Shown in pieces: positions 11,362 to 23,509 of a DNA stretch of 64,000 bases. A program made the translations under genes and the position numbers. The notes below the pieces were generated by a model. It was not told where the DNA came from. It saw only the letters and a program-made list of their open reading frames with translations, and ran no database searches. Position 1 is the stretch's first letter, and each line of letters opens with the position of its first letter. Where the stretch lies: NCBI GenBank assembly GCA_003550325.1, contig QKWP01000868.1, positions 55,294 through 119,293 of the forward strand, in the 5' to 3' direction. Origin of the DNA: Gigaspora rosea (Eukaryota > Glomeromycota > Glomeromycetes > Diversisporales > Gigasporaceae).

Positions 11362-12325
11362 GTGGTGCCAGTCAAAATCTTGACAGGTCATAATCCTGAC
11401 AAAAAATCCTAACATTAAAAATTCTGACAATTCTAACAACAAAAAATTATTAAGTTTATTTAAGTTAGATTAAGTTAGGGAGGATCCTGAACAATCTATA
11501 TGAGGTCATATTTGAAAAATTGCTAATACAGGCCCTTTTTTTAAAAAATGTTATTTGAAAGTAGATATTGGATAAAAAAGTTAAATTTGAAAAAACAGTT
11601 AATGGGCAAAAAGAGTATATTTAAAAGAAAGCTAATAGGGTAGTTTTTATAAATTTTATATTTAAAATGTGCTAATAAAAAATGTAATATAAGAATTTAA
11701 TATTGCAAAATAAACTTTTTTTTTGATAATATAATGTTTTTTATTTTTTTTTTAGAAAATATAATTTAGTAATTCGGGTTTTTTTCTTTTAGAGAATGTA
11801 ATTTTGTTTTTTTTTAAAGAATATAATTCTAATTTTTTTTTTTAGAGAATGTAATTCTGTTTTTTTTTAGAGAATGTAATTTATTTTATTTTATTATTTT
11901 TTTTAGAGAATTTAATTTAGTTTTTTGGTTTTTTATTTTTTTAGAGAAAGTAATTTAGTTTTTTTTTTAAAGAATGTAATTAAGTTTTTTTTTTTTTTTT
12001 AGAGAATATTGTCTTTCAAAAAAAGGTAAAAACTTTTAAAAGTCTGATCTAATATTTAAAATATTGCTTATATATATTAATATATAAAAGTGCTAACCAA
12101 AAAATTTACTATGATGCTCAAATATAAGTTCACAACTAGTTCACATAAATTATTCAGGTCCTGGTTAGAGTAAATACTTAGGTTAGAGTTAGGGTTAGCA
12201 CCTAGGTTAGAGCTTGATTTAGATAATTTTATAGTAAAATTGCTCAAGAAAGCTTTTTTTATTGTTAGAATTTTTGACTATCAGGATTTTTTTTGTTAGA
12301 ATTATGACTTGTCAGGATTTTGACC
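11362..12325. mobile_element. Palindromic-ended element, 0.96 kb
   Basis: The left end reads CAGTCAAAATCTTGACAGGT and the right end is the complement of GGGTCAAAATCCTGACAAGT. A left-end-only copy of the same family occurs at about 62595-62645. The middle (11700-12005) is a T-rich minisatellite of ttttttagagaatgtaatt units. No coding sequence. Confidence 0.6.
11715..12010. repeat. T-rich minisatellite (ttttttagagaatgtaatt)
   Basis: About ten loosely conserved units of roughly 28-40 bases, each an AGAGAATGTAATT core plus a T run of variable length. Confidence 0.7.
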
Positions 12326-12530
12326 CAAACACATTCTATTAACTACAGTATAGTTAACTTTAGATATACTAAATCTGGTTATACTAGAATTGGGCTATAA
12401 TGAACTAGGTTTAGCAGAACAGATTTTTTATAATAAATTAGATTGGCTATACTGAACTTAAATATTAAATCTTTATATATACTGTATTTGAACTCAATTT
12501 TATCAGCCTATGACTATGTATACATATAAA

Positions 12531-13196
12531 AGTGAGTCAGTAGTAAAGGGTCAAGTTTTTTCAAGTAAAAGTTTCATGACTTTAAGCTTAAATATCTTAA
12601 CAACTATCTTATAAATTTAATAAATTTTTTTTATTTTAATTCTATATAATTTTAAAATTAAAATAAAAAATTTTTAGCAAATTTGATTAATAGTTGTCAA
12701 GATATTTTAGTTTAAAAATTAAAAAAATTTTACTAAAAATGATTTGTCCCTTTTCTACTGACTTACCCCATATAAAGATGTGCCTTACGCATTATGCATA
12801 CTGCATTATACAATGCATAATATCGCATAATGCAATGCAAGACCTGTAAAATTTAAAAATGCACATAGAGATTATTATATAATTTTTATTCAGTTAAAAT
12901 TATGTAATTTGCTTTTATTCTAACAATATTGTTATTTAAATCAGAACTTATAAACTATATATATTTCTTTTTAATTGACTACAATAATTTTTAACAGCCA
13001 AATTTCTTGACTCAACTTCTACTACAATATATTGTAGTCTCCTAATTCTGCTATTTTATATTTAACAGATAGTCTAATTAAAGCAAAAAGAAACTATTAG
13101 TATATTGCAGGATTGCATAATGCATGATACTGCATAATGTCGCATTATGCAATGCAAAATCAAAAAAACCTGCATTCGCACATCTCTACCCCATAT
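12531..13196. mobile_element. MITE whose right end is interrupted by a hAT MITE
   Basis: Inverted ends AGTGAGTCAGTAGTAAAGGG and the complement of GGTAAGTCAGTAGAAAAGGG, the latter at about 12745-12770. The arms inside are also roughly complementary (aagcttaaatatctt against aagatattttagttt). The ACCCCATAT at the right terminus is the target site of the 12774 hAT insertion. Confidence 0.55.
12774..13187. mobile_element. hAT MITE, 414 bp
   Basis: Ends AAAGATGTGC and GCACATCTCT. Subterminal repeats are of the GCATAATGC/GCATTATGC type in both flanks. Identical ACCCCATAT stands at 12765-12773 and 13188-13196, compatible with an 8-bp hAT duplication plus one ambiguous base. Confidence 0.8.
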
Positions 13197-13319
13197 TTCA
13201 ATATAGTAAACTATTTTATCTGGCATTTACTATTAGATGAATTTTGCATTTACAAACTGTTAGTATTCATTTAACACTTTAAATTTTAATGATATTTACA
13301 ATTTACAATATATTATATT

Positions 13320-13870
13320 AATCAAAATATTCAAATTGTCAATTTGTGCAAAAAGTATTTATGATGAGATTTTTGTTTTTTTTTAAATTGTCAATCGTCT
13401 GGTTGTGAGACCATTTAAGGCAGAATTTTTTTAAATTGTTAATCATTGGGTTGCATGAAAAACATTTAAGGCAAGATTTTTTTCAAATTGTGGTTTCACA
13501 AAGAACATTTGGGCATAATTTTTTTTAAAATTGGCAAATATCTGGTTGCGAAAAAACATTTAGGGCGTGATTTTTTCTTTTAAATCATCAATTATCTATT
13601 TGTGCGAAGAACACTTTGGTAGGATTTTTTTAATTTGTCAATTGTCTGGTTGTTCGAAAAACACTTTGGGCTAGATTTTTTTTTAATTGTCAATCATCTG
13701 ATTGTGCAAAGCACATTTAGGGCAGAATTTTTTTTATATTGTCACATTTAATGCGGGATTTTTTTTTAAATTGTCAATCATCAAGTTGTGCGAAGGACGT
13801 TTGTAGGACAGGATTTTGTTATAAAATTTGGTTATGCAAAGAACCTTTTTAGAGCAAGAATTTTTTTCAT
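13320..13870. repeat. Degenerate minisatellite, about 55-60 bp unit
   Basis: About nine copies of a unit containing AATTGTCAATCATCTGGTTG, then TGCGAAGAACA, TTTAGGGCAGG and a T run. Copies differ by substitutions and by T-run length. The short open frame at 13788-13976 is part of this repeat and is not a gene. Confidence 0.75.
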
Positions 13871-14554
13871 TACTTGGTTGTTTAAAATCATTAAAATTAT
13901 GCGAAAATCAAGTTTAAGTCAATTATCTTATAAAATTCAACAACTTTTCAAATATAATTTATTTAAGCACATTTAACATACCTAATTATTAAATGTACAA
14001 TTATTATAATATTTTTTAATAATTGTTACATTCTTATTACTATTTAGTCGCTTATTTTCTTGATTATTTGTGATGTTAAAAAACCGTTTGCGAGAATTAA
14101 CATATTTGCTTAAAACCTCTCGAGCCGTATGAAAATTTTCATGAAATTCTTGTTCATTCAAATCCTAAAAAAAAATTTTTAGCAAAAGTAAATTCATTTT
14201 TTGTCAAAAAATTAAGTTTAAAATAATTCATTCAACATTTTATTACAATAATACCTGTGAATGATTATCATTATCGCTTAAATATTCCTCACTTTCAGAT
14301 GTAATATTTGATGGTGCGTTAGCATTGTCAGAATCAGAATTAGAACTGGTATGTTCAATTAAATCTTGTGCAGTTTGTTTGAATGGCGTAGTAGTAATTA
14401 ACTTGTTAAGAATGTTTGCTAATGCTTCTCTTTTATGATTATCCGTAGGTTTAGCATAGGCATAGTATCCACCAGAAAACTTGTGTCCACTAATCGCACG
14501 ACCGGTATTTTTAGGTACACCAATGCTAAAAAGTTCCATAATGCTTGTTTACCT

Positions 14555-15385
14555 TAGGGAAGTTACGGTCCGGCAAGGACTGCAGTCTGGACCAGTCGTT
14601 TGGACCGGTCCAAGCGGTCCACGGTCCATAAATTGGGACCAGTCCAGATCGGTCCATCCGTAATATATATTTTATGCATTACTTTAAATACATAACTATG
14701 CGATTGAGGCTAAATCAAACTTGTTCTAAAATAATATTGCAAGCACATTCTTCAGTCGAAATCGATTTAGGCCAGACCAAGTTTATTATGTGTTTTACAT
14801 TACCCCCCTCCCTCATAGTAAAAAAAAATTTTGATTTATATACATAGGCTATGGAACACTTCGGAAAATTTTATATAGTCACGGAAAAATTCAGAAAAAT
14901 TTTTTTTTTGAAAAAAAATTTTTAAAAATTTTACTATGTGAACCACCCCTCCCCCCTTCTGGAGGGGAGAGAAGGTAATGTAAAACACATAATTAACTTG
15001 GTCTGGCCCTACTGGAATTGGTTTTCGTGTATAACTTTAATTGCTAAAAACTGAATTAAGATTAAAAATTTACTGGTTCCTGACAACTCCAACAGGATAA
15101 TTTCTATATCCGTTTCTATCTTTTTATTACAAATAATTATACTTTTACATTTTTATTTATATAAAAAAAACATTATACTGTATAATAATATAGTTCATTC
15201 AATTCATGTGTTTCGATAGTCAAAATTCTCCAATCCTATTGGCTGCAGGTAGTCCGGTCCTTGGACCGGACTAAAATAGGACCAGTCCATGGACCGGTTT
15301 ATTAAATTTGGTCCGGTTTGTGGTCCGCTGCTCGGACCCGGTCTTTTGAACCGAGACCAAACCAGGACGGACCGTAACATCCCTA
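14555..15385. mobile_element. hAT-type element inside the recombinase gene
   Basis: Ends TAGGGAAGTTACGGTCCGG and the complement of TAGGGATGTTACGGTCCG. Flanks are gtttacct (14547-14554) and gttcgcct (15386-15393), matching at 6 of 8 positions, so an older insertion. GGACCGGTCC-like subterminal repeats line both ends. A second MITE (14768-15012) is nested in it. Confidence 0.75.
14768..15012. mobile_element. MITE with GGCCAGACCAA ends
   Basis: Ends TAGGCCAGACCAAGTTTATT and the complement of TAGGGCCAGACCAAGTTAAT. Both then read ATGTGTTTTACATTACC inward. It is related to the ends at 49773 and 50817. Confidence 0.65.
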
Positions 15386-16492
15386 GTTCGCCTACCAGAA
15401 TGATTGCAGATATTTCTTGATTCAATATTTATTCCACATTTAATACATATAGTTTTGAACAATGAGTGGATTGTACGGTCAGCTAATGGTTTATCAAAAT
15501 ACTCCTTTCCTTTAACAATAGCTTTAATAAATTATTAGCATTAGTACATATAAAGTATAACAATCGATAAATAAATAATAAATAAATTAGTATTACCATT
15601 CTGGCTACGACAAACAAAAAGATAAAAATTTAAACATTTAAAATTTTTAGGACGGAAAGAAAGATACTTTCTTATATCAGAATTAGGCCCTGCGACACCT
15701 TGCAGATTTGATGAAAAAGGTATAACTAAATCAAATTGATTTCCTTCATCCCCTCTTGGTCATTTTTTTTTGGATTTTTCTTAAAATAATACCATCAGGC
15801 TTATCTGCAATTTGTAATATATGCAAATTAACATGTTTACCTCCTCTGGTCGCACCTAATATAGAAATCCAGAAAAAACCCTATTTTAAAAGTCCTAAAA
15901 GAGTGTTTGGACCCAGAACCTCATGATTTAAAATCTGCTGAATCTCTTCTGTTGTTAAACTATCAGTAGATTTGGATTCTCCAAGGCCTTTTTTTTCATA
16001 TCTTTAAGTAAACCATCAAACTGTTCATATAAACTAGGAAATTCGTTCTTATCATGCAGATTATAACGCCAACCAGGTTTTACATTTTGCAAGTATCAAT
16101 TAATTGCTGACAAAGCATTTTTTAATGATGTTCATAAATAAAGTTTGCCATTTTTAGTTGTTATACTACATAAAAACTGGGAGACTTGAAGTTCGATCAT
16201 TTCCTTGGTTTGTTTTCTAATGGTTCCTTATAGTTAACATCTAACCGCCATTGATTCATAATCTTAATCCATCCTTCAGTATTTTTGATAGTATTTTCTG
16301 GAATACGTCCTTTAGTGAGTGCTAAAAGTTGATCGGTAGAAGGTAGAAAATTTGAACGTTTATCCATCTTTGAATTTTGGGTTTAAAAAAAAGAAGAGGA
16401 TGTAAAAAAAAAATTGAGGGTGCAAATACGAAAAGAAAAGAAAACATGAAAAGAAAATATGTGAAAAAATATGTGCAAGAGAAAAAAGTGTA

Positions 16493-17488
16493 CAGTTGTC
16501 TCTCTCTATAATCGCCAAGTCTGTCGCACCCTATTTTGGTAATTGTAAAGAGGTGTGACTATAAATAAAGTACTCCATTATGGTCATCAATAGGCGAAAT
16601 GTGGAGTGCTTCTATATTAAACTTTTTTTCTTACTAAGTTAATGATACATGCCCACTAATTGAAAGTTGTAGAACTCGTCGAGACGCATCTAACAGTGGT
16701 AAGTTCATTCAAATCAGCCTAGTAGATGGCGAGATATCGTCGAAAAACGATTGGCCAACTATATAAAATCTCTATATAAACAATATTTGTTTATATAAGA
16801 GATTTTATATAGTCAGCCAATCGTTTTTCGACGATATAACACCATCCACTAGGTCGATTTGAATGATCTAACTACTGTGAGATGCGTCTCGACGAGCTCA
16901 ACAACTTTCAATTAGTGGGCATGTATCGTTAACTTAGTAAGAAAAAAAGGTTTAAATGGAAGCACTCCACATTTTGCCTGTAGTGATTTTCATATGTAAT
17001 TTCTGTCACTGATTTTTATATAGTCGGTCAATTGTTTTTCAACGATAACTCACCATCCACTAGGCTGATTTGGATGATCTAACCACCGTTAGATGCGTCT
17101 CAATGAGCTCTACAACTTTTAATTAGTGGACATGTATAGTTAACTTAGTAAGAAAAAAGATTTAGATGGAAGCACTCCACATTTCGCCTATAGGATCACT
17201 CTCCAGTTGACAGGTGGATTATCAATTAATAGATAATTTTAAATATACGTGAATATGAAAATTTGCCAATCAGATTATATAATCCATATTTAGTTAAAAA
17301 TTGGTGACTATAATGAGGGTTTTTTATTAATAAAATTGTTAAAAAATCAAATTTTCATGGTGATAGTGATTATAAGCGATTTGTAACTATAATGAGGTTT
17401 TTTTACTATGTTTGAGTCCATCGCCCAAAATTAGGTGCTTAAATAGAGGTGTGACTATATGGGGTGTGACTATAGGAAGGTCTGACTG
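16493..17488. mobile_element. Tc1/mariner-like non-autonomous element with nested palindrome
   Basis: Left end TA-CAGTTGTCTCTCTCTATAA; the right end reads inward as TA-CAGTCAGACCTTCCTATAG. Flanking TA on each side fits the TA target of Tc1/mariner/pogo elements. GTGTGACTATA recurs near both ends. It contains the 390-bp inverted repeat at 16593-16982 and a third, direct copy of one arm. Confidence 0.6.
16593..17192. repeat. Large inverted repeat plus third arm copy
   Basis: Arms of about 190 bp (16593-16785 and 16795-16982) pair with few mismatches, for example GGAGTGCTTC, CCACTAATTGAAAGTTG and CGTCGAAAAACGATTGGC in mirrored order. A third, more diverged copy of the right arm runs 17005-17192 in the same orientation. 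Confidence 0.85.
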
Positions 17489-18027
17489 TACTTGTATTTA
17501 TACTATTTATACTTTCATAGTGATAATGATTTGATCTGTGATCTATTAAAATTTTAATATCCAAGATAAAAATTTCAAATATAAATTCTATTAAATTAAT
17601 AATAACACAGTATTTTCAAATACTTTTAATTAATGACTTTATTAGTTACTAAGGTATGCTGGATAAAACAGTTATGAGTAGGGTTGTTAATGGAGTGCTC
17701 CAGAGTGGTGTGGGACATACTCTACCAGAGTAATGCCCAAAACCATACCACACTAGAGTACACCACCCCAGAGCAAACTCTATAATTAACACCGAAGTAT
17801 TAATTTATTACAAGCCAAATATATAAGTCGGAGCATACTCTGAAGTATAACCCAAAGTATGATCCAGTGTATAATCTGGAGTAAATCTAAATTTTAAATG
17901 TACAAATCCAATTAAACTGCTTGGTTTGTAATTAAAAAAAATTGTATTTAATTTTGTGCAGTTTTAATTGATTACAAAAACATTGCATTAGCAATAAAAG
18001 ATAGACATATGTACTGGACATGCATTT

Positions 18028-18336
18028 TACTTATTTGCGTGGGTAATTTTGTAAATAAACTAAGTTTGTGAGATAAAAATTTAGGGTTAGGGTCTTAACG
18101 TTAGAGTAGAATGATGCTTACTATATATAAAATTTCATTCCGTTATTTTTAATTAGTGCACCAAGATCGATTTAAACATTGGTTTTTGCATATTTTCGCC
18201 TTTTTCTTCTTTTACGCATGTTGGATTCTTCGTCGGGTCGATCCGGAATAGTCAAAATTTGCACTCTTTGATTGGCAATTTCCTCTCCAGGTGTTTGTAA
18301 TACCCGCGCAAATAAGTGAATGCACTGGACATGTAC
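18028..18336 (-). mobile_element. MITE, CTTATTTGCGCGGGTAA family, copy 1
   Basis: Ends CTTATTTGCGTGGGTAA and TACCCGCGCAAATAAG. The interior matches 36391-36718 in the opposite orientation: both contain TTAATTAGTGCACCAAGATC, GACTATTCCGGAT and TCCTCTCCAGG or their complements. No coding role. Confidence 0.8.
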
Positions 18337-18825
18337 TATAAGTATTACATGAAAAATTTATAATATGATACCATATATAATTTTGATTTACTTAGTCGAT
18401 AGCCAACCCCAAGGAATATGCCAGTCATGGTTGCGCAGATTAAGATACCAGCTGAAACCAGTATTTCAGTTTTGGCCGAATCAGGAAACAGATGAGTATA
18501 ATTTTAATCATTTGCCTGTTTTGGGAACTCTATGAATAACGCAATGTACTAAAGAGTAATCTAATTGAAGGCAATGATAATATCGCACAAATACAAAAGC
18601 TTCTACCATGCAGATAAACGACCCTCAATGAATTATACCAGGTCTATATAGTATGGGGTAAATTTTTAGTAAAATGTAAAAGGCCCATAGGAATAAGATC
18701 CATGTATACAAAATAGAGAATAAATACATATTAAAAGACCCTGTGTTTAAGTAATAAGAACACATGCGCATCAAAAATAAAAAGAAAAAAAAATTAAAAA
18801 TAGAAATAGATGAATAAATAAAAAT

Positions 18826-18987
18826 TAAATATAAATAAATAAACAGAACTCGAGATTCGAGTTTTGTAATAGTTAAAAATAAATTGCTTAATTATTTTTA
18901 ATTTTAATTTTATTATTTTTAATTTTATTATTATTATTACAAAACTCGAATCTCGAGTTCTGTTTATTTATTCTATTTAATTTTTAA
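18826..18987. repeat. Hairpin, about 48-bp arms
   Basis: aaataaacagaactcgagat...tttgtaat is followed about 60 bases later by its complement (attacaaaactcgaatctcg...). The loop is T/A-rich. Confidence 0.8.
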
Positions 18988-19225
18988 TTAATTCTATAAT
19001 TATTCATATTCAGGTTATATTATGAATAGTAATTTTGGTAAAAAATAAAACCGGTTCTAGTGCATAGTCTTATAGCGTCTTATTCAAATAATTGTTATTA
19101 TTCGAATAAGATTTGTTTATTCATCTTATTTGCTGAATAATTATTTGGCAAAGTTTAAAATGCTATTCGAATATTCGCTGAATACAAATATTATTCGAAT
19201 AATGAATATAAATAAGAGGCTTTAA

Positions 19226-19314
19226 TCGTGATTGCTAAAGCCGGCCAATTTATCAAGAATCTGAGTGGCAAACTCAGATTTATGATAAATTGACTGGCTT
19301 TAGCAATCGTGATC
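19226..19314. repeat. Near-perfect hairpin, about 42-bp arms
   Basis: CGTGATTGCTAAAGCCGGCC through AATCTGAG pairs with CTCAGATT through GGCTTTAGCAATCGTGAT around a 7-base loop (tggcaaa region). Confidence 0.85.
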
Positions 19315-19681
19315 GCCATTTAATCATATATATCAATTTTTTTCGACTAATATAAAGTCATTTGTATTAATATTACAATTTGATTAGCTGAAAAAATTTG
19401 ATGTATAAAGTTACACGAAACTGATTAAATAGATCAATTTATGTGCAATAGAGTTGTATTTTTTTAACATTTAACAGTGCTCTTTTTTTATTATTAGTAA
19501 ATCGACAAGTACAGTAATATTTACGGCAAGCAATACTAAATTCAATGTATGGTTTATTAGATTTATTTCACTATACAAATTTAATAATCTGCTATATATA
19601 AGCTATTTATAATTCTAAAAATAATCTATACTACCACAAAGCCATGAAATAGATAACCATACAATTTAAAAGTTGTTACAA

Positions 19682-21654
19682 TTATTCATAACTATAATAA
19701 TTGTCACGCACCTTTGCTACCCAGCTTTTTAGACACATAACAGCACGTACTGAATCTGGCCTAAGATTGCTTCTAACTTTTGTAATAGTGTGGGCTGCGA
19801 TCGAAAAAGCCTGTTCACTTGGAACACTAGTTCCTTGTAAAGATAAATAATTTTTTGCATTTTACTAAGTGTTGGAAATTCTTTTTCAAATTTATATCAC
19901 CATGCAAGTGGGTTTCCTTCTGGAGCAAGCGTAAGAGCTAAGTATCATTCTAATTCATTTTCTTCTGGTACACCACTTTCTTGTTGTAAGAGTGATTCGA
20001 AAAATAATCGCTAATTCTTTATTTTTGGTCTTCTTTTCCTGTATTCATAACCATATTTGAAGAAGTTTCTCTATAGTTTAACATAAGCTCACATAATGTA
20101 TTTATGGCGGCTGTTTGTGCTTCATGTGTTAAAAAGGTTATTAGTTTTGAACGTGGGTCAAGTAAAGTAGGTAATGTAGTTGAGTGTTCAATAATCTCCC
20201 AATATTCTTCTAACTTATGCATAATAGATTGTGCCATATAACATTCATCTTCTCTGTGATTTGAAAGGTATTGATCAAGATGACGCTGAAGTCCAATGAA
20301 TACAAGTCGAACATCACTAATAGTTGGATACGAGCTAGTAGACAACAATAACGTTGCTTGGTAGATTGGTTTAAGAAGATTTAGTATTGCATTTACTTGT
20401 TCCCATTCACTTTCATCAAACCATAAGATTTCAAGTTGTCTTTTATTTTTTGCAACCAAATAGTCTAACATTTCTTTCATTTTACTAAATTTTTGTAACA
20501 TAAGGAACATACTGTTCCAGCGGGTATCGACATAGTTCTGGTTTTAGATATTTGACTTCTTGTATAACACAAATATTTTGTAATGCATCATATAATAATT
20601 GAGAATGGCATATTTTTTTTACAAAGTCTCTGACTTTCTCAATAATTGATGTTTCAAGTTGCATACCGTGTTTTACGACTATGTTCAAATTATAAGCAGC
20701 ACACCTATAGTGCATAAATTCACTATTTTCTACCAAAGAAAGGGCTGTTTGTAGTTTGCGCTCTGCAACAATTATACTGGCATCATTATCAGTAGTAAGC
20801 CCACAGATCTTTTGCGTAATTTTAAACTCATTAAGCAATATTAAAAGAAGATCTTTAGTATGTGTTCCATAATGATAGTCTGGATAATGAATTAAGTCTA
20901 TAAGAAAATTGCATGCCTCCCACTTATTATCAATGTAGTGTAAAGTTACTCCAAGACATGCTTGATTAGATATAGAGGTCCATACGTCACATGTAATCGA
21001 GATCTTAGAGTTAACATTTTGAAGTAATTCCATAATTTTTTCACGTGCAGCTTCAAATTGATTTAAAATTTCATTACGTAATATTTGTCAGCAAAGAATG
21101 CTGTAGTGTGGATCAAGAACACCAATCATTTCCTTGAAGTATTTATTATCTACAATAGAAAAGGATAACTGGCAGCATGTAATTAAATCGACAATCTTTT
21201 TAGTTATTTCATCTGTCCGCTTTGATTCTTTTGATGTATATGGTTTAGTACTGAATCGTAAGAGAGTTTGATGCTTCAAAGAAATATTTTTATGATGCTT
21301 GTTATTAAGATGTATTGCTAATGTCCCAGTTGTGTTTCCCAGTTTCCATTTCTGCTTGCAAATGCTGCAAATTATCACAGTTACTTCATCATTATCATTT
21401 TTTTCTTCAGTAAAAAACTCCCATATGGTAGATGTACGTTGTCCAGTTCATCTCGAATTATTATGATCAGCATTATTATTCGAACTGATAGTAGAATCTG
21501 CGTCTTCACTATCTGCAAGATGTTCATTTTCACTATTACCCAAATCATTGCTATAATTGATATCTATATTATCAGCAATAAAGCTGGTATCCTCTTCAAT
21601 AGGCTCAGTAGCAAGGTTTGTATTTTCGCTATTTTCTGTGGTATTGTCAGACAT
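19682..21654 (-). pseudogene. BED-finger hAT transposase (decayed)
   Basis: It starts MSDNTTENSENTN at 21654 with an acidic region. A BED zinc finger follows at about 21450-21290 (TIWEFF, CSICKQKW, LAIHLNNKHH). The RNase-H-like core shows the first Asp in SITCDVWTS and the second in LTTDNDAS; the RCAAxxLN motif has Tyr for His (RCAAYNLNIVV). The C-terminal dimerisation region is clear: NPLAW, FPTLSKM, GTSVPSEQAFSIAAHTI, CLKSWVAKV, ending at the TAA at 19682-19684. The frame is broken at least at 21440, 21080, 20500 and in 19990-19850, where TGA replaces expected Trp codons. It would have bound the element's ends and moved it by cut and paste. Confidence 0.85.
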
Positions 21655-22815
21655 AGTGGTTAAATGTTTGAATTACTAAGCATACTAATTGTTCATGATA
21701 TTTAAAAGAAATGTAAAAATTTTTTTATTTATGGGTCAAGTTAAAATTCTATATTTGTTAATTTTACAACTATCAAAAAGGTGTGTGAATTGAGAAAAGT
21801 AAAAAAAAATTTTTTTTTTAAACTACAAGTCAAGTCAAAATTCCATATTTGTTAATTTGACAACTGTCAAAAGGTGCTTCACAATAGTCTTGTATATAGC
21901 GAATTAAAAGTAATAATATCACATGTGTTTTTATTTGCAGAGAAGAAAACTTAAAATAAGAAAAAGGTCATGTTACGAGTTTATAAATTATAATGAAAGA
22001 TATTATACTTAAAAAAAAAAGTATTCATAATTAAAAAAAAAAGAATTGGGTTTATTTATTTATAAAAATAAAGTAAGAATCAACTTTTTTTTACATATAC
22101 GTATATAAAAATTAAACCTTTACTTTATTCATATTAAATTCATAGTAATTCTAAAAAAAAAGATCATAAAAAAAAAGAAAAAAAGGAGCGTAAAAATATG
22201 TATATACAGTAAATAGAGCACATAAAAATTTTTGTATCTCTATTTATACAATAACTTTAATATTAATGAGATATTACAGTAACCTGTATTTGTTTACATA
22301 TACTTTTATATGAACTGGGGTTTTTTTTTCAATCTCGTTGCTTTACCTGATTAGGGTTTTGCAAGTGCCAGTGCCTGACACTTGCAGAACCTTATATCTA
22401 ACCTATTGTTTGAACAAAATTTATCATGATTCAAAATTCCGTTTACATAATTAAATACCTCATGCTCATTCTTTTCAATTCTAATAACTACTAACATTCC
22501 TTATTTTTTATAGAATTTTTACACAGGAGAAAGAATATCGTGATTACTATATACTTAATCTTGTTTTTTATAAGTGGCAGTTTTTTTTTAATTATTTATA
22601 TAATATTTACTCCGGTGTATAAACCACTTTACAGTTGATATAATAGTGGCTCCGGAGTATAAACTATTTTATATTAATAGTATTACTCTAAAGTGATTTA
22701 CTTCTTTTAGGTATATCTTAATAAGCCGGGGTGGAGTGATGCCTAAATCACACTGGTATGGAGTGGCTTATACTCCTAAATTACTCTGGAGTATTATATA
22801 CCATTAACATTCCTA

Positions 22816-23061
22816 GTTATGAGGCACAAGTGCCTTATAACTACAGTACAATTTGTATTTTACAAGTGTTTCGAATGCTTGGCAAGGCGCTTCGCGCCTT
22901 GCCAGCATTCAAAACACTTGTAAAAATACAAGTTGTACCTTACTGGTATTTGCGCATATGATCTGCTTGGCTGAATTTTGCGCACCTTCGGTGCTTAAAA
23001 TCGACCAATCAAATCGCATTCTGCAAATACCTCAGTTATTCGGCACTTTGTGCCTCATAAC
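22816..23061. mobile_element. Palindromic MITE used as a hAT target
   Basis: Ends GTTATGAGGCACAAG and the complement of GTTATGAGGCACAAAG. A strong internal hairpin lies at about 22862-22926 (ACAAGTGTTTCGAATGCTGG-type arms around GGCGCTTCGCGCC). The hAT element split it after its first 8 bases, so those bases now occur twice. Confidence 0.75.
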
Positions 23062-23223
23062 TATTAAATATAACTTAATTTGTAATCCAGCTAAGAACTA
23101 GTAAAAAACATAGTAAATAGTAGAGATATGTTTACTATATATGTGTTGCCTTTTCAAAAATTTTAATTTTCTTTAATGAAGACAAAATAGGCCTTTTTTA
23201 AAAATCAATTTCGGTGGCATCAC

Positions 23224-23431
23224 TATTGTAGAGGAGAAAATTCTGGTTATAATGGCATTAAAATTGATCTAGTGCATTGAGTGATATGAGTATTTTTGTT
23301 TTCGTGATTATATGTTTACTTTTTTGTTTATACCATATAGTTGCAAAAACAAAAATACTCATATCTCATGGTCCACTGGCTGATTTTAATGATTTAACTG
23401 CTATTATTACCAGAATTTTCTCCACTACAAT
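23224..23431. mobile_element. Palindromic MITE
   Basis: ATTGTAGAGGAGAAAATTCT pairs with AGAATTTTCTCCACTACAAT at the far end. The inner arms (tgatatgagtatttttgttt against aaacaaaaatactcatatct) also pair. Confidence 0.8.
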
Positions 23432-23509
23432 TTTTATTTAATTAAAACAGATATTTACTTAGTAAAAAATCAGTTTGTCTTTTGAGAAACTCAAGATTCT
23501 GAAAAAAGC

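Larger units (their letters stand above)
13982..16367 (-). pseudogene. Tyrosine recombinase of the Crypton/DUF3504 type, split by a transposon
   Basis: It starts MDKRSNFLPSTDQLL at 16367, followed by the NTIKNTEGWIKIMNQWR helix typical of these recombinases' N-terminal SAM-like domain. The catalytic set is recognisable: Arg in ATRGGKH (about 15850), HxxR in NHSGRRT (about 15395), His in ISGHK, and Tyr in GGYYAYAKP (about 14470). An acidic tail follows, then a 90-bp intron (14165-14254) and a last exon 14164-13982 (DLNEQEFHENFHTAREVL). Stops and frame changes occur between about 16080 and 16250 and near 15890, and an 831-bp hAT element sits between HSGRRT and GVPKNTGRA. The gene is therefore dead. 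Such genes cut and rejoin DNA through a covalent tyrosine link. Confidence 0.75.
17679..22815. mobile_element. hAT transposon, 5.1 kb, with decayed transposase and perfect 8-bp duplication
   Basis: Ends TAGGGTTGTTAATGG and the complement of TAGGAATGTTAATGG. The exact 8-mer GTTATGAG flanks both sides (17671-17678, 22816-22823). Subterminal gagt/actc repeats (CTCCAGAGT, ACTCTGGAGT, CTCCGGAGT) line both ends over about 200 bp. The transposase gene is on the minus strand in the right half. The left half has taken later insertions: a MITE at about 18028-18336 and hairpins at 18826-18987 and 19226-19314. Its target was the terminus of the palindromic element that continues at 22816-23061. Confidence 0.9.

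Noticed and set aside
18085-18100. Telomere-like TTAGGG
   Set aside because: Only two units, inside a MITE; the matching MITE at 36391 has the same motif. Similar isolated ccctaaccc motifs at 33831 and 36628 are also internal.
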